Positions 7,117 through 14,088 of a stretch of DNA of 19,091 nt are shown in pieces (within the stretch, counting starts at the first letter, position 1; each line of letters starts with the position of its first letter). Source of the DNA: an uncultured Bacilli bacterium (GTDB lineage Bacteria; Bacillota_I; Bacilli_A; RF39; UBA660). The notes beneath the pieces were generated by a model. The model made no database searches. It was not told where the DNA came from and was given only the letters and a program-made list of their open reading frames with translations. The stretch lies in assembly GCA_947623845.1 (NCBI GenBank), contig CANQHM010000023.1, positions 1-19,091 on the forward strand, given 5' to 3'. Position numbers and translations under genes: made by a program.

Positions 7117-7152
7117 ATAAAATTTTGATATAATAAATATAGGAATAATAAG
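7075..7152 (+). repeat. 13-bp inverted repeat sequestering the transposase start on read-through RNA
   Basis: CTTATTATTCCTA (7075-7087) is perfectly complementary to TAGGAATAATAAG (7140-7152), which lies just before the ribosome binding region. The left arm is upstream of the element's own promoter, so only read-through transcripts carry both arms and can fold over the start region. Confidence 0.7.
7106..7134 (+). promoter_or_regulatory. transposase promoter
   Basis: A -10 TATAAT (7129-7134) with -35 TTACTT (7106-7111) at 17 bp spacing. The predicted start near 7141 leaves a leader of under 30 nt. Confidence 0.6.
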
Positions 7153-7168
7153 AAAGTAAGTGATTAAT

Positions 7169-8566
7169 ATGTCAATGACCAAAAGACCAAAAAGAAGTTA
7201 TTCAAGTGAAATAGTAAATTTAGAAAGTATGATTCCAGAAGATCATTTTTTAAGAGTGATAGAAGAACATTTTGATTGGAACTTTGTATATGAAGAAGTA
7301 GAAAAACTATATTCTAAGGTAGGAAGAAAAAGTATAGACCCTGTAGTTTTAGTAAAGATTCATATATTAAAGTTCCTTTTTCATGAAGATAGTTTAAGAA
7401 GAACATATGAAAATTTAAAATTTAATAATTTATATAGGTGGTTTATAGGATATAACTTAAATGAAAACGTCCCAGATCATTCAACATATTCAAAAAACTA
7501 TAAAAGAAAGTTTTGTAAATTAGAGAAAGATTTATTAAAAACAATATTTGATAAAGTAATAGAATTATTGATAAATTGGGATTGTTTAGATATGACAGCT
7601 GTATATATAGATTCAACCCATACAAAAGCATATGCAAATAAAAAGAAAAATCATAAAGAGCTAGTAAAAATAGAAGCAAAAAAATATCAAAAAGAATTAG
7701 ATTTAGAAATAGCTTTAAAAGGATTACACGAAGAAACATTAAGTGAAAAAGAATATTTTGAAGAAGTAGAAAAGATAATAAAATGTAACGAGGAAGTGGA
7801 TACGGAAGAAGTAATTGGAGAAAAAGAGATAATAGTAAGTGATGTAGATAAAGATGCAGGAATGTTATATAAAAGCGATAAAGAGAAAATGTTTGGATAT
7901 AATACAAGTGTAATATGTGAGAACAATAATTACATATTAACAGTAGATACAAACGGAAGTAATGTTCATGATTCAGTTTCTTTTTATCAATCATTTGAAA
8001 ACTTAGTAAATAACTTTGATATAACAAATATAGATTACTTCGTAGGAGATGCAGCTTATTTAACACCACATATATGTAAAACAATTATAGATTTAGAAAT
8101 GATACCAGCGTTTCCATATACAAGAAAAGGATATCGCAAAGGATACTTTAGGAAATATGAATTTGTTTATGATGAATATAATGATATTTATATTTGCCCA
8201 AATGAAAAAGATTTAATTCCAACAGGTCGAATAGATAAAAATGGATACATTATTTATAGAGCAAGTGAAGAAGATTGTAAAAATTGTCCATTTAAAGAAC
8301 GATGTACAAAAAGTAAATGTAAACAAATAATGAGACATGTATGGGAGGAATATAAAGAAATGACAAATGATTATAGACATCATAAAGAAGTAAAAGAAAT
8401 ATATAGACAAAGGCCACAGCATATAGAAAGAGTCTTTGCAGATGGGAAAATGAAGTATGGATTAAGAAATACATACTTTAGGACAAAAGAAAGGGTTCAT
8501 CGAGAAATGACCTTGCTTTATGCATGTATGAATCTCAAAAAATTTGCATTACATCATTATGCTTAG
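7169..8566 (+). CDS. IS1182-family DDE transposase
   Basis: A full-length 465-residue transposase. The N-terminal DUF772-type region (about 15-115) includes SIDPVVLVKIHILKFLF and VPDHSTYSKN. The catalytic triad is Asp148 (VYIDSTHTKAY), Asp294 (FVGDAAYL) and Glu420 (QHIERVFADGKMKYGLR), with a lysine-rich insertion between the first two. A cysteine cluster (CPNEKD and CKNCPFKERCTKSKC, about 343-384) may bind metal. The ATG at 7169 is preceded by AAGTGAT; a GTG at 7160 and an ATG at 7175 are alternatives. No frameshift or stop is present, so the enzyme is probably functional. Translation is expected to be weak because the ribosome binding site is poor, as usual for transposases. Confidence 0.93.
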   Translation: MSMTKRPKRSYSSEIVNLESMIPEDHFLRVIEEHFDWNFVYEEVEKLYSKVGRKSIDPVVLVKIHILKFLFHEDSLRRTYENLKFNNLYRWFIGYNLNENVPDHSTYSKNYKRKFCKLEKDLLKTIFDKVIELLINWDCLDMTAVYIDSTHTKAYANKKKNHKELVKIEAKKYQKELDLEIALKGLHEETLSEKEYFEEVEKIIKCNEEVDTEEVIGEKEIIVSDVDKDAGMLYKSDKEKMFGYNTSVICENNNYILTVDTNGSNVHDSVSFYQSFENLVNNFDITNIDYFVGDAAYLTPHICKTIIDLEMIPAFPYTRKGYRKGYFRKYEFVYDEYNDIYICPNEKDLIPTGRIDKNGYIIYRASEEDCKNCPFKERCTKSKCKQIMRHVWEEYKEMTNDYRHHKEVKEIYRQRPQHIERVFADGKMKYGLRNTYFRTKERVHREMTLLYACMNLKKFALHHYA

Positions 8567-8667
8567 TATAAAAATACAAAAAGCATTACTGTTTTCTCAA
8601 TAACGTTTAAAAATTTTCAAAATAAAAGACAAATAAGCAAATATTTTACCTATTTGTCAACAGTCTG

Positions 8668-8695
8668 AAACAAATAAGTTTTGGCTTATTTGTTT
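8668..8695 (-). repeat. right 28-bp target duplication; cdaR terminator
   Basis: This is the second copy of the 28-bp direct repeat. Read on the minus strand, it is a hairpin beginning at the last base of the cdaR stop codon and serves as the cdaR terminator. Before the insertion, the minus-strand tail would have been seven T residues; now only three remain before the IS end. Confidence 0.85.
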
Positions 8696-10074
8696 TAATT
8701 TTTAGTTAAGGTAATATTTACTCCGGAATTTACTATATAAGTTACTTTGGAGTCTTTACCTTCAACAGTTACTTTAACGTTATCGTGGTCTCCTCCAGTA
8801 TAACCTGCTAAGTCAATGTAAGCTTCAATATCTTCAGCAGTTATTTTATCGATAACAGATGCTACACCACTTATTTGAACATTAACAGTTTTGTCTTCTG
8901 CACTTCGAGCGTTTACAGTGTATCCCGAAGGAACATTACGATAAGTTACGGCCACACCCTCAATAGTCCTTTGTTCACCATCTCCAAATGATACTTTAAC
9001 ATTGGCATAATTATCACTAATATATCTTACTCCACTTGGTTTTTCAATAGTTACGTGATAAGTAAAGTCTCCAGATGTACCTTGGTTAGTTACATCAATA
9101 GTTACAGGAACACTAGTTATACTATCTATCTCACTTTGTTCACCATATATTTTTACTTTATATTCATTTTGACCATTAATGGTAATACTTGATATTGCTT
9201 TACCAGCAACTAGTTCTCCAGTAGTTAAAATTCTTATTGGTACATCTACACTATAGCTACTTAATTCAACGGTTGCACCAACTGTTACAGGAACAATTTC
9301 TACGTTTTCTAGGATACTTCCGTTTTCATCATATGCTATAATTGGTACGCTATCTAAAGTATAAGTTCCACTATCTTTAAAATCATCATTGCTTAAGTCA
9401 ATTAAGGCTTTAACAGTAGCAATTCGTGATAGAGTTTCTTCACTTCCTTTAACAACTACCTCATTCTTATCTAAATTAACGCTTTTAACACTTAAAGTTC
9501 CATCTAATTCATCTTGGTTTAATAAGTCATAACCAATTGATTTAAGACTTGATACTTTTTTACTAATTGTTACATAGACAAAAGATGGATCAAGTTTATA
9601 ATTTAAGTTATCGATATTTTGATTATAAGTTAATTTAACACGATATGGGTCTTCTCTTGGAGTATAATCAGTTAAGTCTAAAACTACTTCATGTTCTCCT
9701 AATTGTTTAGCTAAGTACAAATCCATTTTACGTCCAATTAAGGTAATATCTACTGTATCTGGTATGCCCTCAACAACATAAGCTTCTCTATTATATTCGA
9801 CTCTTACCTCTTTATTAACTAATATTTCCGCATCAGTACCTACTAAAGTTATTACTCTACTATCGACAAGTAAGAAAACTGTAATTGCTAAAATTAAAGA
9901 GAAATATAATAATACATTAGGGCGGTTTAAGAATGAATCAATTTTAATTGGATTACTTCCTATCTTTTTACCTATAGCATAAACTAATTTACTTATCGGA
10001 GTAACGATATATCTATCTATTAAATAATAGAAAGCTTTAAAGAAGTTTGCAATAGCAGTAAATATTTTATTCAT
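8695..10074 (-). CDS. cdaR: CdaR/YbbR-type regulator of CdaA
   Basis: A 459-residue protein with one N-terminal membrane helix (about 38-56, NVLLYFSLILAITVFLLV) followed by several tandem YbbR domains rich in beta strand, each with the pattern '...V.GS/GE...I..V.A.IDLS/TVDVTN' (for example about 160-185, 290-330 and 410-435). CdaR sits on the outer face of the membrane and modulates the diadenylate cyclase CdaA. The start at 10074 follows AAGGTG and overlaps the cdaA stop by 8 bp (ATGAATAA), indicating translational coupling. In most Firmicutes glmM follows cdaR; here the gene is followed by a terminator and the IS1182 element. Confidence 0.88.
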   Translation of the reverse strand: MNKIFTAIANFFKAFYYLIDRYIVTPISKLVYAIGKKIGSNPIKIDSFLNRPNVLLYFSLILAITVFLLVDSRVITLVGTDAEILVNKEVRVEYNREAYVVEGIPDTVDITLIGRKMDLYLAKQLGEHEVVLDLTDYTPREDPYRVKLTYNQNIDNLNYKLDPSFVYVTISKKVSSLKSIGYDLLNQDELDGTLSVKSVNLDKNEVVVKGSEETLSRIATVKALIDLSNDDFKDSGTYTLDSVPIIAYDENGSILENVEIVPVTVGATVELSSYSVDVPIRILTTGELVAGKAISSITINGQNEYKVKIYGEQSEIDSITSVPVTIDVTNQGTSGDFTYHVTIEKPSGVRYISDNYANVKVSFGDGEQRTIEGVAVTYRNVPSGYTVNARSAEDKTVNVQISGVASVIDKITAEDIEAYIDLAGYTGGDHDNVKVTVEGKDSKVTYIVNSGVNITLTKN

Positions 10075-10885
10075 GAGGTTCACCTTCTTCCTCTTCATCA
10101 GCATTATAGAAGATTTCCGCTTTTGGTTTTAATTCTTCTACTAACATCATTCTAAATTCATCTAAAGAAAGGTTATAATGAATTTCGTTATCAAAGGCGA
10201 TACTTAATCTTCCAGTTTCTTCACTAACTACTAGAGCAAGAGCATCACTTTCTTCGGCAATACCTAAGGCTGCTCTATGTCTAGTTCCTAATCTTTTACT
10301 AACGTTAGGGTTCATACTAGTTTTAAATACCGCACCCGCACAGGTTAAACGGTCTCCTTGAATAATTACGCCACCATCATGTAATGGAGAGTTAGGAAAA
10401 AAGATACTTCCAAGTAGAGGGCTGGTTAGGTCCGCATAAATTTTGGTAGCGGGGTCGATATATTCTTGTAAAGACATATCTCTTTCAATAACAATTAAAG
10501 CTCCAAAACGATTTTTCTTTAAGTATTCAACCGCATCCATTATTTCATAGACTACTCTTTCTCTTTCATCAACAGTTAAGATTTTATGGCGTCCTAAAAG
10601 TTGGGTACGTCCAATGGACTCTAAAACATTTCTAATTTCTGGTTGGAAGATAACAATTATCGCTAAAGGTCCCCATTCTAAGATATATTCTAATACCAAT
10701 CCTACAGTATATAAATTTAATAAATTACTAATTATTTTAATTGCTACTAAAAAAACAATTCCTTTAACAATTAAAACTAGCTTAACATTATTTTTAATAT
10801 TTTTTAATACGAAGTAAAACATTAACCAAACTACTGCTATATCAATTACTTTGGTTAAAATACTCCATAAAGTGGTTAAAGTCAT
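10067..10885 (-). CDS. cdaA: membrane diadenylate cyclase CdaA
   Basis: A 272-residue enzyme that makes cyclic di-AMP from two ATP. Three membrane helices (about 12-28, 35-54 and 62-80) precede a DAC domain (about 105-250). The nucleotide-binding motifs are PLHDGGVII (Asp170-Gly-Gly172) and GTRHRAALG (Arg202-His-Arg204), with SEETGRLS downstream. The usual DGA motif reads DGG here, a conservative change. The start at 10885 is chosen because AAGGAAG lies 6 nt upstream; an upstream ATG at 10930 has no site and lies in the promoter. It forms an operon with cdaR. Cyclic di-AMP controls potassium and osmolyte balance and cell wall turnover in Firmicutes. Confidence 0.92.
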   Translation of the reverse strand: MTLTTLWSILTKVIDIAVVWLMFYFVLKNIKNNVKLVLIVKGIVFLVAIKIISNLLNLYTVGLVLEYILEWGPLAIIVIFQPEIRNVLESIGRTQLLGRHKILTVDERERVVYEIMDAVEYLKKNRFGALIVIERDMSLQEYIDPATKIYADLTSPLLGSIFFPNSPLHDGGVIIQGDRLTCAGAVFKTSMNPNVSKRLGTRHRAALGIAEESDALALVVSEETGRLSIAFDNEIHYNLSLDEFRMMLVEELKPKAEIFYNADEEEEGEPHE

Positions 10886-10916
10886 AAATAACTTCCTTTC
10901 TAATATCACATTAAAT

Positions 10917-10944
10917 ATTATACCAAACACCCTAGAAACGTCAA
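10917..10944 (-). promoter_or_regulatory. cdaAR promoter
   Basis: A -35 TTGACG (10939-10944) and a perfect -10 TATAAT (10917-10922) are 16 bp apart, with an extended TGG before the -10. The -35 directly abuts the stop codon of the upstream gene at 10945. Confidence 0.85.
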
Positions 10945-11220
10945 CTAAAGTTTTTCTACTTCATTATTTACTCCCTCATTCATAGTAGGAATGTCTAATC
11001 TCGTAGTATTTTTATTAATGGTATCACCGATAGCTCTTCCTTCTACTTCTTTTTTAAGGTCTTCTAATTCCGGTTGATTTTTGTTACTACGCATATCATT
11101 TTTAATAACTAAGTCATCATTTTTAATAGAATTATACCCAATAATAGCAAGAACTAAAATAACACTTAAAGCTATTAAAATAATATAACTATCCGCTAAA
11201 ATATTTAGGAACCCCTCCAT
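10945..11220 (-). CDS. small single-pass membrane protein, unknown
   Basis: A 91-residue protein with one N-terminal membrane helix (about 11-29, SYIILIALSVILVLAIIGY) and a charged hydrophilic tail (about 33-91) predicted to be cytoplasmic or extended, containing ELEDLKKEVEGRAIGDTINKN. I do not recognise a family. It has a strong AAAGGAGGAG site and follows the DUF3048 gene by 12 bp, so the two form an operon. It ends in TAG next to the cdaA promoter. Confidence 0.7.
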   Translation of the reverse strand: MEGFLNILADSYIILIALSVILVLAIIGYNSIKNDDLVIKNDMRSNKNQPELEDLKKEVEGRAIGDTINKNTTRLDIPTMNEGVNNEVEKL

Positions 11221-11232
11221 ATTACTCCTCCT

Positions 11233-12294
11233 TTAATTTATATTTAAGGTTTGATTTTTAGGTTGTATTTGAATAAAGGTATTACCATCATTAACTATTA
11301 AGTCTTCACCGGTACTTTTTATTTTGTATTTAGTTTTACTACTTCTACTAGTTTTTTCCCAAGTAATAGGAATAGCCATACCTTCACTAATATAGTAACC
11401 TTCTCCACTACCTATATTATCAAAATTTTGACGGTTCTTTTCATCGCCGGCGATGGTAGAATTAGCTACTTGATAAACAATGATATTTTTGAAGGTATAT
11501 TGTTCTTTGGTTACATAATCGGTATGAGGTGTACCATTAACGCTTCTTTTATAAACCTTATTTTCAGCATCATAATCATAGTGATTGCGGTAATAAGTGG
11601 AGTAATCAATATCAATACTAGTAGCAGGTATTACAGTTTCATCACTTGCTAAATCAAGGGAATCAGCGCTATAAGTTAAAAGTAAACCACCTTGTAAGTT
11701 TTTACGATAACCATAATAATCTACAGCTTCATTAAGTCTTTCCGTACTAGTATAAGCTGTATGTTCAGTAGCAACCGGTAAAGTATTATCTTTCCAGAAG
11801 AATTTAGTACCACCAGGAATATTATTAATACCTAAAGTTTTAATATCACTTTGCGCTTGAGGACTCCATCCCCAGTGAGCATAGTAAGCGTCATTTTCTA
11901 AAACGTAATCAAGATAATAATGTCTAGCACTTCTAACGGTTCCAATACGCTCAACATCGACATCTTTAAATAAAGCTAGGTATCTTGTAATACCGCCTTC
12001 TACAATCATTTCATAAATGATGTAAGCATCTTGTAAGCCACTTTGATAAGGACGAGCAACATTAATATTATTAATCATTACTGCAAAAGGACGCGTAGTA
12101 GATTTTAAATCAACAATCTTTATTTCTTTAACTTCTTCTGGAGTATAACTTCCTTCTAGTTTTTCTTGATTAGTATTTGTTCTATCTTTTATTAAATAAA
12201 CAATTCCTAAAGATACAGCAACGATTAATAAAATAGCTATAATAATTAAGGCAATTTTGCCGCGATTATTTAATTTATTCCAAAATTTTTTCAT
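11233..12294 (-). CDS. DUF3048 domain protein (YerB-like)
   Basis: A 353-residue membrane-anchored protein with an N-terminal helix (about 13-34) and no lipobox, then the DUF3048 domain: RPFAVMINNINVARPYQSGLQDA (about 68-90), EGGITRYLALF (about 98-108), IGTVRSARHYYLDYV (about 117-131), and the C-terminal part with YKRSVNGTPHTDYVT and YYISEGMAIPITWEK (about 306-320). YerB-type proteins are found throughout the Firmicutes on the outer membrane face; their function is not established. RBS GGTGAT. It is first in an operon with the small membrane protein. Confidence 0.88.
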   Translation of the reverse strand: MKKFWNKLNNRGKIALIIIAILLIVAVSLGIVYLIKDRTNTNQEKLEGSYTPEEVKEIKIVDLKSTTRPFAVMINNINVARPYQSGLQDAYIIYEMIVEGGITRYLALFKDVDVERIGTVRSARHYYLDYVLENDAYYAHWGWSPQAQSDIKTLGINNIPGGTKFFWKDNTLPVATEHTAYTSTERLNEAVDYYGYRKNLQGGLLLTYSADSLDLASDETVIPATSIDIDYSTYYRNHYDYDAENKVYKRSVNGTPHTDYVTKEQYTFKNIIVYQVANSTIAGDEKNRQNFDNIGSGEGYYISEGMAIPITWEKTSRSSKTKYKIKSTGEDLIVNDGNTFIQIQPKNQTLNIN

Positions 12295-12317
12295 TAAATC
12301 ACCATACTTGTATTAAT

Positions 12318-12326
12318 AGTATAACA
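12318..12326 (-). promoter_or_regulatory. extended -10 promoter of the DUF3048 gene
   Basis: TGTTATACT forms an extended -10 about 24 bp before the start codon. The region 17 bp upstream is a T tract without a clear -35. A plausible but incomplete promoter. Confidence 0.45.
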
Positions 12327-12344
12327 TATTATTTTTAGAAAAAA

Positions 12345-12557
12345 AAGGTTTAACATCTTATCATTTTTTAGTTAAATCTTTTTATTATTTAATTATTTTT
12401 TTTATTCCTTCTAGTCCATTTTAATGGAAAGGAGGCAAGGTTCTATGAATTATTCTTTATGTAAAGGGGTCTATGGAATACTTGATAATTCTTGTCATAA
12501 TATTTGATTTTGATAATTTGTATTATTGATAAAGATAAATAAGTAAAAACACCCAAA
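12345..12557. other. noncoding gap with one possible small ORF
   Basis: An AT-rich stretch between the DUF3048 promoter and the IS3 element, previously continuous with 13983-14088. It holds a CCATT/AATGG hairpin (about 12418-12427), a strong AAAGGAGG at 12428-12435, a possible 20-codon plus-strand ORF, and at 12543-12554 the distal arm and T tail of a terminator split by the IS. Nothing else was recognised. Confidence 0.5.
12445..12507 (+). CDS. possible 20-residue small ORF
   Basis: An ATG nine bases after a near-perfect AAAGGAGG site opens a 20-codon ORF (MNYSLCKGVYGILDNSCHNI) ending in TGA. It has two cysteines and no membrane helix. No promoter was identified. It would be antisense to any minus-strand transcript running out of the smpB side. 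The strong ribosome binding site is the only real evidence, so this may be chance. Confidence 0.22.
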   Translation: MNYSLCKGVYGILDNSCHNI

Positions 12558-12584
12558 TGAACTGAACCCCAAAAGTTGGACAGT

Positions 12585-13441
12585 TTAATTATTAATGGAT
12601 TGTAATCTGTATTGTACAGGTGACAATCCTTTTAATTTCTCTTTTATTCTATCATAATTATAGTAATAAATATACTCATCTATCGCTTTCATTAAATCTT
12701 CTATTGTTTCATATTTATCTTCTTGATCATAAAACATTTCTGTTTTTAGTAATCCAAAAAAGTTTTCCATCATTCCATTATCCATACTATTTCCTTTTCT
12801 TGACATACTTTGTTTTATTCCTTTATTTTTTAATCTTTGTTGATATGAATAATGTTGATACTGCCATCCTTAATCTGAATGGAATATCAATCCTTCAAGA
12901 GTAGTGTTCTTATCAAATGCTTTATTTAACATATCATTTATTTGTTCCAGATTTGGTGATTTTGAAGTATTATGAGAAATAACTTCACCATTATATCCAT
13001 CTAATATTGGTGATAAATAACATTTTTCTCCTCTTAAATTAAATTCTGTTACATCGGTATACCATTTTTCATTTGGGTTTTCTGCTTCAAAATTTCTTTT
13101 AATTAAATTATCTGCTATCTTACCAACTGTTCCTTTATATGATGAATACTTTCTTTTATTCCTTTTTAATGGTTTTAAACCTAATTTAACCATTAATCTA
13201 TAAACTTTCTTATGATTAACATTTAATCCTTGGTTTCTAAGTTCTAATGTTATTCTTCTATAACCATATCTTTCTTTATGATAGAAAAATATTTCTTTTA
13301 TTTTTTCGATTATTTTGTTATTTTTAATATCTTTATCGATTTTAGATAAAGTATAGTAATATACTGATTTAGCTATACCAGATACTTTTAGAAGAATCTT
13401 TAATGGATACTTAAGCCGTAGTTCACTTACAACAGTTACTT
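12585..13441 (-). pseudogene. IS3-family OrfB (DDE integrase), nonsense-mutated
   Basis: The reading frame lies -1 relative to OrfA and would be entered by frameshifting at G AAA AAG just before the OrfA stop. It encodes a typical IS150 integrase: HKERYGYRRITLELRN (HTH_21-like), then the rve core with WYTDVTEF (first Asp), SPILDGYNGEVIS (second Asp), and NGMMENFFGLLKTEMF (catalytic Glu). At 12870-12872 a TAA replaces the Gln codon expected in the conserved HSDQGWQYQ segment, probably CAA to TAA, cutting the protein before the catalytic Glu. Downstream of the stop the frame is open and well conserved to 12585, so the mutation is recent. The element probably cannot transpose alone. Confidence 0.85.
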
Positions 13442-13939
13442 TTTCTTCTGTTGTTGATTCTTCCTTGCTTGAACAACGGCCCTCAATTTTTTTGAGTATT
13501 CTAGCTCCGCTTTTAAATATAAATTTTCTTCTTCAAGCCTTTTAATTGTTTCATCTTTTGTTTCATTTTTCTTTTTCTTGGTTACTTTCATAGTTGGACT
13601 TCGCCCTCGCTTTCGCTCAACTATATTATAATCCATTTCTTTATATTTTTTAACCCAACTTGATAGCAATCCACGGGATATTCCTAAATCAACAGATACC
13701 GACCAATTAGATTCGTTATTTTTTAATACTCTATTAATAGCATTTATTTTAAACTCTTTTGAATATTTCTTATTTTTATCTCTTTTTAATATATCAAATC
13801 CATGTTTATCTATAAGTCTCACTAAAAATTTAATTGTTCTTAAATTTACATTGTATTCTCTACTGACTGCTACTGCTGATATTCCATTTTTCCTTTTTAA
13901 ATAAATATTTATCTTATCTTCATAAGTTAATTTACTCAT
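13436..13939 (-). CDS. IS3-family OrfA (DNA-binding subunit)
   Basis: A 167-residue protein with two helix-turn-helix segments (about 18-40 and 60-95, including SVDLGISRGLLSSWVKKYK) and a C-terminal leucine-zipper coiled coil (about 125-150, ETIKRLEEENLYLKAELEYSKKL). It binds the IS ends and in this group also joins OrfB by -1 frameshifting. It ends in KKK followed by TAA, with the slippery G AAA AAG directly at the end. Intact in sequence, although its partner is broken. Confidence 0.9.
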   Translation of the reverse strand: MSKLTYEDKINIYLKRKNGISAVAVSREYNVNLRTIKFLVRLIDKHGFDILKRDKNKKYSKEFKINAINRVLKNNESNWSVSVDLGISRGLLSSWVKKYKEMDYNIVERKRGRSPTMKVTKKKKNETKDETIKRLEEENLYLKAELEYSKKLRAVVQARKNQQQKKK

Positions 13940-13982
13940 ATAAAAACCTCATTTCTTTGTCCAAGAAATGGGGTTCATATCA

Positions 13983-14053
13983 AAATAGGGTGCCGATTCT
14001 AAAGGGCTAGAAGAGCACCACTTGCAAACATGGTATCTCTTTTTCATTCCTAT
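13983..14053 (-). ncRNA. candidate structured small RNA, 3' end split off by IS3
   Basis: Downstream of smpB, a promoter drives a leftward transcript with no ORF. Its first hairpin (14011-14041) pairs AAGAG/CTCTT and ACCAT/GTGGT; the second (13997-14012) pairs TTCTA/TAGAA; then CACCC (13988-13992) would pair with GGGTG (12550-12554) and a TTTTT tail to form an intrinsic terminator if the IS were removed. A competing pair GGTGC (14015-14019) with GCACC (13989-13993) would block that terminator. The layout fits an independent sRNA of about 85 nt or a riboswitch-like attenuator ahead of the DUF3048 operon. I cannot name a known family. Confidence 0.5.
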
Positions 14054-14059
14054 ATATAT

Positions 14060-14088
14060 TATATACACAAATTTAGTAAAAAATGCAA
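14060..14088 (-). promoter_or_regulatory. promoter downstream of smpB
   Basis: A -35 TTGCAT (14083-14088) abuts the smpB stop codon, and a -10 TATATA (14060-14065) lies at 17 bp; an overlapping TATAAT at 14058-14063 gives 19 bp. It points leftwards into the candidate RNA and now into the IS3 element. Confidence 0.6.

Larger units (their letters stand above)
6996..8667 (+). mobile_element. complete IS1182-family insertion sequence
   Basis: The element is 1672 bp long, with perfect 16-bp terminal inverted repeats CAGACTGTTGACAAAT (6996-7011 and the complement at 8652-8667), a single intact transposase gene and an exact 28-bp flanking direct repeat. IS1182 relatives are known for variable and sometimes long target duplications. 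Inside the left end, a nested set of inverted repeats protects the transposase from outside transcription. The element looks complete and potentially active. Confidence 0.9.
12558..13982 (-). mobile_element. IS3-family (IS150 group) insertion sequence, defective
   Basis: The element is 1425 bp long with TGA..TGAACCCC ends that also share TTGGACA further in (12558-12584 and, complemented, 13955-13982), and is flanked by a 3-bp direct repeat AAA (12555-12557 and 13983-13985). It encodes OrfA and a separately framed OrfB on the minus strand, as in the IS150 group. OrfB has a premature stop. It landed in the loop of an intrinsic terminator. Confidence 0.88.

Noticed and set aside
7443..8084. Minus-strand ORF of 213 codons opposite the IS1182 transposase
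   Set aside because: Its Leu/Tyr/Phe-rich composition is a shadow of the AT-rich, Lys/Glu-rich transposase frame on the other strand.
12620..12904. Plus-strand ORF opposite IS3 orfB
   Set aside because: It is a shadow of the well-conserved integrase frame and has low-complexity Leu/Tyr content.
13983..14088. tmRNA (ssrA) or tracrRNA-like RNA next to smpB
   Set aside because: No tag-peptide reading frame, no tRNA-like ends and too short for tmRNA; no Cas9 gene or CRISPR repeat in the window to support a tracrRNA.
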